Positions 16,224-24,218 of a DNA stretch of 64,000 bases are shown in pieces (position 1 is the first letter of the stretch; each line of letters starts with the position of its first letter). The stretch is taken from positions 1 through 64,000 of the forward strand of contig JBBIIT010000003.1 of assembly GCA_037446355.1 (NCBI GenBank), given 5' to 3'. The DNA is from Roseiarcus sp037446355 (GTDB lineage: Bacteria; Pseudomonadota; Alphaproteobacteria; Rhizobiales; Beijerinckiaceae). The translations under genes and the position numbers were made by a program. The notes beneath the pieces were generated by a model, which was not told where the DNA came from, searched no databases, and worked only from the letters and a program-made list of their open reading frames with translations.

Positions 16224-17517
16224 CTATTCGCCCGCCGCGCGATAAGCGCGCCAGCCGCCATGATGCGTGATGTCCAGCGCGCCTACGACCGCCGTCGATT
16301 CGACCAGGAAGCCCTTGGCGGACGAACCGTCCGCGAAACGTAACGTCCCAATACATAGCGGCGCCGGGATCGCGGCGACGAAGGCGCCGAAATTCGCCAG
16401 ATCGAGCGCCCAGATTTCCGCTTCGATCGCGGCGCCGGAGTCATCGGCTACGCGCAACAGCCCCGGCTTGGCCGGTTGCGTTCCCGCGAGCGCGTAAAGC
16501 CGATAGTCGCGTGTCGTTTGGACGCTGCGTATGAAGACGCCACCGCGCTCAACGAGTTCGCGATTGAGCGGCAATCCCATCAGATGCGCGCCGACGACGG
16601 CGATCTCGACGCGCCCGCTGGGCATATGGCGCGGTGCGGCGGAAGGCTTCGGCGCCGGCAGGCCCGTCGCGCCCANNNNNNNNNNNNNNNNNNNNNNNNN
16701 NNNNNNNNNNNNNNNNNNNNNNNNNNNNNNNNNNNNNNNNNNNNNNNNNNNNNNNNNNNNNNNNNNNNNNNNNNNGCGGCGCGGCGAGCCGCGTCGGCGG
16801 AAAGGCGCGCGAGTAGGCGTCCGCCTCGTCGTAGCCGCAGGCGACTTCGAAGGCGGCGAACGCGTCTGCGACGTCAAGCGCGAAAATCGAGATCGTGTCG
16901 AGCGTGCGGCAGGCGGGTACAACGCCGGTCGCGGAAAGCGCGCCGAGCGACGGCTTCAGTCCGACGATTCCGTTAAGCGCCGCGGGCACGCGCCCCGATC
17001 CGGCCGTGTCAGTGCCTAGCGCGAAGGGCACGAGCCCCGCGCCGACCGCGGTGGCGGAACCGGAGCTCGACCCCCCTGGGATCAGATCGTCGCGCAGCGC
17101 ATTGCGCGGCGTTCCATAAGGCGAGCGCACCCCAACGAGCCCGGTCGCGAACTGATCGAGATTGGTCTTGCCGACGACGATCGCGCCCGCGCGCTCCAAT
17201 TTCTCGACGACGAATGCGGAGCGTGGCGCAAGGTAAGCGAAAGCCGGGCAGGCCGCCGTCGTCGGCAAGCCGGCGACATCGATATTGTCCTTGACCGCGA
17301 ACGGGACGCCCCAAAGCGGCTTGCCCTCCGGCCCTTCGGATTGCAAACGCGCGGCGATGGCGAGCGCCTCCTCCTCGGGCCGCGTTGCGATGAACAGCGC
17401 GGGATCGGCATGGCGCGCGATGCGGGCGTAAACCTCCGCGATTGTCGAAGAGAGGCCACGCCCGGAACGGTGCGCGGCGAGAATATCGGCGAGGGTAGCG
17501 AGCATCGTGGACCCCAT
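16224..17517 (-). CDS. atzF: Allophanate hydrolase AtzF, interrupted by an assembly gap
   Basis: AtzF hydrolyses allophanate to an unstable dicarbamate, giving 2 NH3 and 2 CO2; it is the shared last step of biuret and cyanuric acid use. The N-terminal amidase part shows the Ser-cisSer-Lys features: Lys in GVPFAVKDNIDVAG, the GGSSSGSATAVGAG loop and Ser in DTAGSGRVPAALNG. After the gap the C-terminal AtzF-type domain continues with EIAVVGAHLMGLPLNREL and TAVVGALDITHHGGWRAY. The two halves lie in different reading frames across the N run, so the true gap length is not 100. By comparison with family members of about 600 residues, roughly 200 residues are missing. The start is ATG 17517 or the in-frame ATG 17505. 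It diverges from the ABC/BiuH/AtzGEH operon. Confidence 0.9.
16676..16775. other. Run of 100 N: scaffold gap inside atzF
   Basis: A second placeholder of exactly 100 N. The coding frame before and after it disagrees, although both flanks clearly encode one allophanate hydrolase. The real missing length is therefore different, probably around 600 bp. Confidence 0.95.
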
Positions 17518-17700
17518 GCGTCCGGCGGCAAAGCCCTGAAGAACTCTCCGTCACTCGCAAGGACCGTGCAACGCGGCGCTAGGTTGAAACCCACCTCGGC
17601 GCCGTTTTTTTTTGCAGTCTCAAGCAAGATTCGTGGGCGCCACGCCGAATGTTGCGTCGGATTGAAGCGACGACGCCTATCGCGATCGCCGCGCTCGAGG

Positions 17701-17716
17701 CGGCACGCTCTTTGCA
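17701..17716 (+). promoter_or_regulatory. Sigma-54 (RpoN) -24/-12 promoter of the ABC/biuret operon
   Basis: The sequence CGGCACGCTCTTTGCA matches the sigma-54 consensus TGGCACG-N4-TTGCA at every position but the first. The GG (17702-17703) and GC (17714-17715) are separated by 10 bp, as required. The predicted transcription start is near 17727, about 50 bp before the ATG of the solute-binding protein. This fits nitrogen control through NtrC or a similar activator. A TGCA half-site near 17568 is the only enhancer-like element I noticed. Confidence 0.8.
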
Positions 17717-17779
17717 AATCTCCCAATCAACGGGGCGGGCGCGAGGTTTCGCGCGCCGCCCGAACTGGGGGACGAACAC

Positions 17780-18895
17780 ATGTCGGAACTAGGTATCTCT
17801 CGCCGCAGGCTGTTGCAAACCGCCGCGCTCGGCGTCGCCGGCTCGGCTGTCAACCTCGGCGCGATCGGCCGCGCGTTCGCCGGCGATCTCACGGTGGGGA
17901 TCGTCTACGTCGGCGCGCGGGACGACTTCGGATGGAACCAGGCGCACGCTGTCGCGATCAAGGCGCTGAAGGGCGTCGCGGGCGTGAAAGTCGTCGAGGA
18001 AGAAAACGTTCCCGAGACCGACGCCTGTTCGAAGTCGATGGAATCGATGATCAATCTCGATGGCGCGGGCCTCGTTCTTGCGACGTCGTTCGGATATTAC
18101 ACGCCGTTCGTCGTCGATCTCGCCAAAAAATATCCCAAAGTCGAGTTCCGCCACGCCGCGCCTTTGTGGAACAAGGACAAAGACCCGAAGAACGCTGGCT
18201 CGTATTTCGGCTATCTCAACCAGGCCCATTACGTCGACGGCGTCGCCGCGGGTCTTTCGACAAAGTCGAACAAGATCGGCTTCGTCGCCGCCAAGCCGAT
18301 CGCCAGCGTGCTCTCCAACATCAACTCGGTGCTGCTGGGCGCGCGCTCGGTCAATCCCAAGGCGACGGTGCAGGTGATTTTTACCGGCGACTGGTCGCTG
18401 CCGGTGCGTGAGGCCGAGGCGGCCAACGCCCTGGTGGACGCCGGATGCGACGTCGTCACCTGCCATGTCGATGGCCCGAAGGTCGTGATCGAGACCGCGG
18501 AAAAGCGTGGCGCCAAGAGCTGCGGTCACAACGCCAGCCAGGCGCCGCTCGCCCCCAAGGGGTTCATCACCGGCGCTGAATACAAATGGGAGACGATCTA
18601 CAAGGGCTATGCGAGAGATCTGGCGGCCGGCAAGACGCTGCCCAATTTCACCGCCGGCGGCTACGAGGCCGATTTCGTCCAGAATACGTCGTTCGGCGCA
18701 GGCGCGACCGAAGAAGCGAAGAAGGCCGCGCTGGCCGCGATCGAGGGCCTCAAGGCGAAGAAGCCGATCTATGTCGGCCCGCTAAAGGACAACAAAACCG
18801 GCAAGGTCGTCATCGATAAGACCTACGACAATCTCGATCCCTTCCTCGACAAGATGGATTATCTGCTCGAGGGCGTCGTCGGTTCGACGACCTGA
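17780..18895 (+). CDS. BMP-family ABC transporter substrate-binding protein
   Basis: This periplasmic solute-binding protein of the BmpA/Med (PnrA) family binds nucleoside-like or urea-like nitrogen compounds for an ABC importer. The 371-residue product carries a twin-arginine-like signal (SRRRLLQTAALGVAGSA, predicted cleavage after AFA). The mature part has the family's VGIVYVGARDDFGWNQAH start and the ASQAPLAPKGFITGAEYKW region. It is the first gene after the sigma-54 promoter and is followed by two permeases, with the ATPase three genes further on. Given the downstream hydrolases, the ligand is probably biuret, triuret or a related ureide, but this is inferred from context only. Confidence 0.88.
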   Translation: MSELGISRRRLLQTAALGVAGSAVNLGAIGRAFAGDLTVGIVYVGARDDFGWNQAHAVAIKALKGVAGVKVVEEENVPETDACSKSMESMINLDGAGLVLATSFGYYTPFVVDLAKKYPKVEFRHAAPLWNKDKDPKNAGSYFGYLNQAHYVDGVAAGLSTKSNKIGFVAAKPIASVLSNINSVLLGARSVNPKATVQVIFTGDWSLPVREAEAANALVDAGCDVVTCHVDGPKVVIETAEKRGAKSCGHNASQAPLAPKGFITGAEYKWETIYKGYARDLAAGKTLPNFTAGGYEADFVQNTSFGAGATEEAKKAALAAIEGLKAKKPIYVGPLKDNKTGKVVIDKTYDNLDPFLDKMDYLLEGVVGSTT

Positions 18896-18916
18896 GGCCA
18901 GGCGGAGGCCGCCAAA

Positions 18917-20056
18917 ATGTCGGATGCGCCGATCGCCGTCGAACCCGCCGTGGCCGCCGCCGCGCCGACAACCGGCATCGCCCACTCGGAACGGCTCGCG
19001 CAGCTGAGGGCCAACTCGGAATACGTCGCGATTCCGTTGTTGGCGCTCGCGATCGCGGCGTGCTTGTTCGGCGTGTTTCTCGCCGCGATCGGGCGCTCGC
19101 CGGCTGAATTCGTCGCCTATGTCTGGCGCGGCGGCTTCGGCTCGGCCTTTTCGTTCCAGAACACGTTGCAGCGCGCGGCGCCGCTCATCTTGACCGCGCT
19201 GGCTGTCGCGATTCCTGCGCGCATCGGCATGGTGATGATTGGCGGCGAAGGCGCGCTCGTGATCGGCGGCTTCGCGGCCGCAGCGGTCGCCGCGCCGATG
19301 ATCGGCGTCGCGCCGCCGATGCTGACGCTCGTCGTCATGGCGATCGTCGCGATGGCGGCCGGCGCGTTCTGGGTTGGCGTCAGCGGCTTTCTGCGCTGGG
19401 CGCGCGGCGTCAACGAAACGATCTCCTCGCTGCTACTGACCTACATCGGCGTCGCGATCATGAACTTCTTCGTCGAAGGGGCGCTGCGCGATCTCTCGAA
19501 TCCGAACAAGCCTTCGACCAAACCGCTCGGCGAAGCCTACATGATCGGCAAGATCCCGGGAACCGACGTGCACTGGGGCTTCGCGGCCGGACTGTTGCTG
19601 TGCGTCGCGCTCTATTTCGTCATCGAGCGCACGACTTTCGGGTTCGCGGCGAGAATCACAGGCGGCAATTATCGCGCGGCGCTCGCGCAAGGGCTCCCGG
19701 TCGGACGGCTCATCATCGCCTGCTCGGCGATCGCCGGCCTTTGCGCGGGTCTAGCTGGTTTCTTCGAAGTCGCGGCGATCCAAGGCCGCGCCAACGCCTC
19801 GCTCGCGGCGGGCTACGGGTTCACCGGCATCCTCGTATCGTTCCTGGCGCGCCACAATCCGCTTGTCATTCCGCCGGTCGCGATTCTGTTCGGCGGGCTG
19901 GTCGCCTCCGGCGGCCTCATCCAGCGGCGCATGGACCTGCCAGATGCCACCGTTCTGGTGCTGCAAGGCCTTATCTTCATCGTGCTGCTGACATCCGAGA
20001 CGCTCTATGGGCGATTCGCGATCTTCAAAGCCTCGGGCGAAGGCGCTCGCGCATGA
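18917..20056 (+). CDS. ABC transporter permease (BMP/YufP-type)
   Basis: This is an inner-membrane permease of the branched-chain amino acid/nucleoside ABC importer type (BPD_transp_2). The 379-residue product has about nine hydrophobic segments, including AIPLLALAIAACLFGVFLAAIG near the N-terminus and the conserved IGMVMIGGEGALVIGGFAAA and FTGILVSFLARHNPLVIPPVAILFGGL. It lies 21 bp after the binding protein. Its stop overlaps the start of the second permease in an ATGA, so the two are translationally coupled and likely form the heterodimeric channel. Confidence 0.9.
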   Translation: MSDAPIAVEPAVAAAAPTTGIAHSERLAQLRANSEYVAIPLLALAIAACLFGVFLAAIGRSPAEFVAYVWRGGFGSAFSFQNTLQRAAPLILTALAVAIPARIGMVMIGGEGALVIGGFAAAAVAAPMIGVAPPMLTLVVMAIVAMAAGAFWVGVSGFLRWARGVNETISSLLLTYIGVAIMNFFVEGALRDLSNPNKPSTKPLGEAYMIGKIPGTDVHWGFAAGLLLCVALYFVIERTTFGFAARITGGNYRAALAQGLPVGRLIIACSAIAGLCAGLAGFFEVAAIQGRANASLAAGYGFTGILVSFLARHNPLVIPPVAILFGGLVASGGLIQRRMDLPDATVLVLQGLIFIVLLTSETLYGRFAIFKASGEGARA

Positions 20057-20970
20057 ACGCGGCCGTCGCCACCGTTCTCATCGCGATGTTCGCGGGCGCC
20101 ATCCGCGTCTCGACGCCGTTCATGTTCGTCGCGCTCGGCGAATGCCTCACCGAGAAATCGGGTCGGGTCAATCTCGGCCTCGAAGGCACGCTGGTGCTGG
20201 GCGCGATGGTCGCTTACGCCGCTTCCTATCACTCCGGCTCGCCCTGGCTCGGCGTGCTCGCCGCGGGCCTCGCCGGATCCGCGCTCGGCGCCATGCACGG
20301 CGCCATCTGCGGCCTCAAGCGCGTCAACGACGTCGCCGTAGGGATCGCCATGATGCTGTTCGGGGTCGGCGTCGCGTTCTTTTTCGGCAAGCCTTATATC
20401 CAGCCGACGGCGCCGCGCCTGCCGTCGATCCCGTTCGGCGCTTTCGTGAACGATCCGAGCGTGCGCAGCGCGCTCGACGTAAATCCCCTCTATTTCGTCG
20501 GCGTCGGCGTCGCCGTCGCGATGGCATGGGCGCTGCGCGACACGCGCGCGGGGCTGGTCGTGCGCACCGTCGGCGACAGCGCGGCGGCGGCGCGCGCGAT
20601 GGGCCTGTCCGTCAATGGCGTCCGGCTCGCGACGACGACCATCGGCGGCTTTCTGGCCGGCGTCGGCGGTGCGTTTCTGTCGCTTTCCTACCCCGGCTCT
20701 TGGAACCAGGGCCTGTCCTCGGGCCAGGGCCTTATGGCGGTGGCGCTGGTGATATTCGCGCGCTGGGATCCGTTGCGCTGCGTCGGCGCGGCGCTGCTTT
20801 TCGGCGGCGCCGGCGCCATCGGTCCGTCGCTGCAGTCGGTCGGCGTTACGCAGGGCTACTACTTCTTCAATGCCGCCCCTTACATCCTGACGCTGGCGAT
20901 CATGATCGCAACCTCGAGCGCCAATCGCTCGCTGCGCGACATGCCGGGCGAATTGACGATGGCCAAATAG
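20053..20970 (+). CDS. ABC transporter permease (BMP/YufQ-type)
   Basis: This second channel subunit, 305 residues, pairs with the preceding permease. It begins MNAAVATVLIAMFAGAIRVS and has the family motif CLTEKSGRVNLGLEGTLVLGAMVAY, which faces the ATPase. Further hydrophobic helices include GFLAGVGGAFLSLSY, and the protein ends near GELTMAK. The ATG at 20053 is inside the previous gene's stop (ATGA); longer upstream frames are shadows of that gene. It is followed 12 bp later by the BiuH-like hydrolase. Confidence 0.9.
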   Translation: MNAAVATVLIAMFAGAIRVSTPFMFVALGECLTEKSGRVNLGLEGTLVLGAMVAYAASYHSGSPWLGVLAAGLAGSALGAMHGAICGLKRVNDVAVGIAMMLFGVGVAFFFGKPYIQPTAPRLPSIPFGAFVNDPSVRSALDVNPLYFVGVGVAVAMAWALRDTRAGLVVRTVGDSAAAARAMGLSVNGVRLATTTIGGFLAGVGGAFLSLSYPGSWNQGLSSGQGLMAVALVIFARWDPLRCVGAALLFGGAGAIGPSLQSVGVTQGYYFFNAAPYILTLAIMIATSSANRSLRDMPGELTMAK

Positions 20971-20982
20971 GAGCCGCTCCCT

Positions 20983-21660
20983 TTGCCGAGCCTCGCCGCC
21001 GATCCCTATCCCTGGCCCTACGACGGCGACCTGACGCCGCAAAACACCGCACTCATCATTATCGACATGCAGACCGATTTTTGCGGCAAGGGCGGCTATG
21101 TCGAGGCCATGGGCTACGACATATCGCTGACGCGCGCGCCCATCGCGCCCATTCGCGAATTGCTCGAAGCGATGCGCGCAAAGGGCTATCCCGTCATCCA
21201 TACCCGCGAAGGTCATCGCCCGGACCTCTCCGACCTGCCCGCCAACAAGCGCTGGCGCTCGCGGCGCATTGGCGCCGGGATCGGCGATTCCGGGCCTTGC
21301 GGCAAGATTCTCGTTCGTGGCGAGCCGGGCTGGGAGATTATCGACGAATTGGCGCCGCTGCCGGGCGAAATCGTTATCGACAAGCCCGGCAAAGGATCGT
21401 TCTACGCCACAGATCTTGAACTCATCCTGCGCACGCGCGGCGTCAGAAATTTGATTCTGACCGGCATCACCACCGATGTCTGCGTGCATACGACCATGCG
21501 CGAGGCCAACGATCGCGGCTTCGAATGCTTGATCGTCGCCGACGGCTGCGGCGCGACCGATCACGACAATCATCTGGCCGCGCTAAAGATGGTGACGATG
21601 CAGGGCGGTGTGTTCGGTGCGGTCGGTTCGTCTCAGGCCGTCCTCGCGAGTCTCCCATGA
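20983..21660 (+). CDS. biuH: Biuret amidohydrolase (BiuH-like isochorismatase-family hydrolase)
   Basis: The product probably hydrolyses biuret to allophanate and ammonia, which AtzF then completes. The 225-residue protein has the cysteine-hydrolase triad: Asp in LIIIDMQTDF, Lys in DKPGKGSFYATDLE and Cys in GITTDVCVHTTMREAND. The stretches FCGKGGYVEAMGYDIS, REGHRPDLSDLPANKRW and GGVFGAVGSSQA closely resemble, from memory, the rhizobial BiuH that was structurally characterised. RutB (ureidoacrylate hydrolase) is a relative but matches less well, and no other rut genes are present. The start is a TTG at 20983, with AGGAG 9 bp upstream. Its stop overlaps the next small gene (ATGA). Confidence 0.8.
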   Translation: MPSLAADPYPWPYDGDLTPQNTALIIIDMQTDFCGKGGYVEAMGYDISLTRAPIAPIRELLEAMRAKGYPVIHTREGHRPDLSDLPANKRWRSRRIGAGIGDSGPCGKILVRGEPGWEIIDELAPLPGEIVIDKPGKGSFYATDLELILRTRGVRNLILTGITTDVCVHTTMREANDRGFECLIVADGCGATDHDNHLAALKMVTMQGGVFGAVGSSQAVLASLP

Positions 21661-21824
21661 CCCGCCGCGCTTTCGTCCACCGGATTGTCGCCGGCGCGCT
21701 GGCCTCCCTTGTCGACCACGCCGAAATCTACGTGTCCGGAGGCGCCGAACATCAGGGCCCCGACGGCGGCGGACCCGTCGCTGTCATCGTCGATTCCCAG
21801 TTGACCCAGGGGGCTGCAACATGA
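21657..21824 (+). CDS. Small coupled protein of unknown function (55 aa)
   Basis: I do not recognise this protein. The ORF runs MTRRAFVHRIVAGALASLVD to VDSQLTQGAAT. It starts in an ATGA overlap with the BiuH-like gene and ends in an ATGA overlap with the ATPase gene. Such double coupling is good evidence that it is translated. A helical, amphipathic N-terminal half and a Gly-rich loop (SGGAEHQGPDGGGP) leading to a short strand are predicted by eye. There is no signal peptide. It may be an accessory of the importer or hydrolase; its length recalls AtzG, but the sequence does not. Confidence 0.6.
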   Translation: MTRRAFVHRIVAGALASLVDHAEIYVSGGAEHQGPDGGGPVAVIVDSQLTQGAAT

Positions 21825-23371
21825 CCGACGCCCTGCCGCTCGCCCAGACGCCCTCCCCGCCTTCGCGCGGGCCGTCCTTGCAGACTATCGGCATGAGCAA
21901 GAGTTTCGGCCGTCTGAAGGCGCTCGACGACGTCTCGGTGAAAATCGCCGCCGGTTCGTTTCACGCTTTGCTCGGCGAGAACGGCGCGGGCAAGTCGACG
22001 CTCGTCAAGTGCATCATGGGATTCTATGCGCCCGACCGCGGCCAATTGCTGCTCGACGGCAGGCAGGTGAGCGCGCGCAATCCGAAGGAAGCGCAGGAAC
22101 TGGGCGTCGGCATGGTCTACCAGCACTTCACGCTGGCGCCCGCGCTGACGGCGGCGGAAAATCTCGTGGTCTCGCGCGTCGACGCGCCGGCCTTCATCAA
22201 CTGGCGCCGTGAGCGCAAGGCGCTCGATGCATTTCTCGCGCGGATGCCGTTTCGAGTGCCGCTCGACAAGCCGGTGTCGACGATGGCGGCGGGCGAGAAG
22301 CAGAAGCTCGAAATCCTCAAGTTGCTTTACCTGGACCAGCGCTTCCTTATTCTCGACGAGCCGACTTCGGTGCTCACGCCGGGCGAAGCCGACGAAATCC
22401 TCGAACTGCTGCGCGCGATGGCGCACAGGGGCGAGATCACGGTGGCGATGATCACTCACAAATTCCGCGAGGTGGAGGCATTCTGCGATGAGTTTACCGT
22501 GCTTCGCCGCGGCGCGAAGGTCGGTGAGGGCCAGGTCGGCGCGGTTTCAACGCGCGAGATGGCGGCGATGATGATCGGCGACGCGGTGGTGCGGCCTTCG
22601 GCGGCGCGCGCGGCCGTGACGCCGCGCGGCGCGGCGCTGGAAATCGCGGGCCTGTACGCCGCCGGCGACGCCGGCCGCGACGCCGTCGCGGGGTTCGATC
22701 TCAAGGTGCGGTCGGGCGAGATCGTGGGCATCGCTGGCGTTTCTGGCAACGGCCAGAGCGAACTCGTGGAGGCGCTTTCCGGCCAACGGCCGATACGCCT
22801 CGGGCAAATCCTGGTCAGTGACAAGAATTTCGAACCGGTGCGTGCGGATTTCGATCGCTTCAAGGTGTTCGGTTTGCCGGAAGAGCCGCTGAAAAACGCC
22901 ACTGTGCCTACGATGACGGTGTCAGAGAACATGGCCTTCCGCAAATTCGACAAGGCGCCGATCTCGAAGTTCGGCTTCTGGTTGTCGCCGGGTCCGATGC
23001 GCGCCAAGGCGCGCGATCTCATCGGCCGCTACAACGTCAAGACTCCCTCTACCGATACGCCCATTCGCGATCTTTCGGGGGGCAACGTCCAGCGCGCGGT
23101 GCTGGCGCGCGAACTCTCCGAGGACGTCGACGTTCTCGTCGTCGCCAATCCGTGTTTCGGCCTCGATTTCGCTTCGGTGGCCGACATTCGCGCCCAGATC
23201 GTCGAACAGCGCAATCGCGGCGCGGCGGTGTTGCTAGTTTCCGAGGATCTCGACGAGATTCTCGAAATTTCCGATCGCATCGCCGTCATGAGCGAGGGCA
23301 AGGTGGTCTATACGATCGACGCGGCGGCCGCGGACCGCACTACCATAGGTCGACACATGGCGGGCCATTGA
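21821..23371 (+). CDS. ABC transporter ATP-binding protein (two-domain, BMP/YufO-type)
   Basis: This cytosolic ATPase drives the BMP-type importer. The 516-residue protein has two tandem ABC domains. The first is complete, with Walker A GENGAGKSTL, signature-like MAAGEKQKLEILK and Walker B LILDEPTSVL. The second has a degenerate Walker A (GVSGNGQSELVEALSG), the signature LSGGNVQRAVLAREL and LVVANPCFGLDF in place of a canonical Walker B. This asymmetry is normal for this importer family. The ATG at 21821 overlaps the stop of the small 55-aa gene. The longer frame from 21608 is a shadow of the two preceding genes. Confidence 0.92.
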   Translation: MTDALPLAQTPSPPSRGPSLQTIGMSKSFGRLKALDDVSVKIAAGSFHALLGENGAGKSTLVKCIMGFYAPDRGQLLLDGRQVSARNPKEAQELGVGMVYQHFTLAPALTAAENLVVSRVDAPAFINWRRERKALDAFLARMPFRVPLDKPVSTMAAGEKQKLEILKLLYLDQRFLILDEPTSVLTPGEADEILELLRAMAHRGEITVAMITHKFREVEAFCDEFTVLRRGAKVGEGQVGAVSTREMAAMMIGDAVVRPSAARAAVTPRGAALEIAGLYAAGDAGRDAVAGFDLKVRSGEIVGIAGVSGNGQSELVEALSGQRPIRLGQILVSDKNFEPVRADFDRFKVFGLPEEPLKNATVPTMTVSENMAFRKFDKAPISKFGFWLSPGPMRAKARDLIGRYNVKTPSTDTPIRDLSGGNVQRAVLARELSEDVDVLVVANPCFGLDFASVADIRAQIVEQRNRGAAVLLVSEDLDEILEISDRIAVMSEGKVVYTIDAAAADRTTIGRHMAGH

Positions 23372-23373
23372 CG

Positions 23374-24036
23374 ATGATCGAAGTGCCCGCCGAGCCGTTC
23401 GCTTTCGAGTTCACGCCGGAGCGGGCGGCCCTTGTCGTCATCGACATGCAGCGCGATTTTCTCGAGCCAGGCGGCTTCGGGGAGACGCTCGGCAACGATC
23501 TGGCGCCGGTGCGCGAAATCGTGCCGACCGTCGCTACGCTGATCCGGCTCTTTCGCGCGCGCCATTGGCCGGTTTTTCATACCCGCGAGGATCACCTGCC
23601 CGATCTTTCGGACTGTCCGCCCGCCAAGCGCTTGCGCGGCAAGCCGTCGCTGCGCATCGGCGATCCCGGCCCAATGGGGCGCGTTCTGATCCGTGGCGAG
23701 CCTGGGGCCGGCATCGTGTCCGAATGCGCGCCGATCGCGGGCGAGACCGTGATCGACAAGCCGGGCAAGGGAATGTTCTACGCGACCGACGTCGAAGCGA
23801 AACTGAAAGCCTTGGGCGTCGCGCAGCTCGTTTTCGCCGGCGTCACCACGGAAGTCTGTGTCCAGACCTCTATGCGGGAGGCTAACGATCGCGGTTATGA
23901 ATGTTTGTTGATCGAGGACGCGACGGCGAGCTACTTTCCCGAGTTCAAGCAAGCGACGTTGCGGATGATCCGCGCCCAAGGCGCGATCGTCGGTTGGACG
24001 ACGACGCTGGCCCGGTTCGAGGAGGCATTGGGATGA
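23374..24036 (+). CDS. Second isochorismatase-family amidohydrolase (triuret hydrolase-like candidate)
   Basis: This 220-residue cysteine hydrolase is a paralogue of the BiuH-like protein encoded 1.7 kb upstream. The triad is intact: Asp in VVIDMQRDF, Lys in DKPGKGMFYATDVE and Cys in GVTTEVCVQTSMREAND. It shares the active-site frame but differs in the substrate-facing segments (EPGGFGETLGNDL and REDHLPDLSDCPPAKR). Triuret hydrolase (TrtA) is a known BiuH relative that yields carboxybiuret, the substrate of AtzE/AtzG encoded immediately downstream, so this is the favoured guess. Alternatives are a second biuretase or a ureidoacrylate hydrolase. Its stop overlaps the atzG start (ATGA). Confidence 0.65.
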   Translation: MIEVPAEPFAFEFTPERAALVVIDMQRDFLEPGGFGETLGNDLAPVREIVPTVATLIRLFRARHWPVFHTREDHLPDLSDCPPAKRLRGKPSLRIGDPGPMGRVLIRGEPGAGIVSECAPIAGETVIDKPGKGMFYATDVEAKLKALGVAQLVFAGVTTEVCVQTSMREANDRGYECLLIEDATASYFPEFKQATLRMIRAQGAIVGWTTTLARFEEALG

Positions 24037-24218
24037 GCGGGGAATTCGACCCTTATGCGCTAATGGAGGCGATGGCGCCGCTGCTCGGCTTCGATCTCGG
24101 GCTCGCAACGCGCGAACAAATCGCCGTGCATCTGCGCATCGCCGCCGAGCAAGCCGCCAAGCTCCTCAAAGAACCGCTCGACGACGCTGACGAACCGGGC
24201 CCGGTTTTCACGGCATGA
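24033..24218 (+). CDS. atzG: AtzG-like small subunit of 1-carboxybiuret hydrolase (DUF4089)
   Basis: AtzG is a GatC-like helical subunit that stabilises AtzE. The 61-residue protein (YALMEAMAPLLGFDLG, then REQIAVHLRIAAEQAAKLLKEPL) shows the two-helix plan with the Leu/Ala heptads of this family. It overlaps the preceding hydrolase and the following atzE gene by 4 bp each. Identity rests on size, position before the amidase and the helical pattern. Confidence 0.85.
   Translation: MSGEFDPYALMEAMAPLLGFDLGLATREQIAVHLRIAAEQAAKLLKEPLDDADEPGPVFTA

Noticed and set aside
19600..21419. Long plus-strand frames over the ABC permease and BiuH genes
   Set aside because: They are Arg/Pro-rich shadow frames of the real genes, whose frames carry clear transporter and hydrolase motifs.
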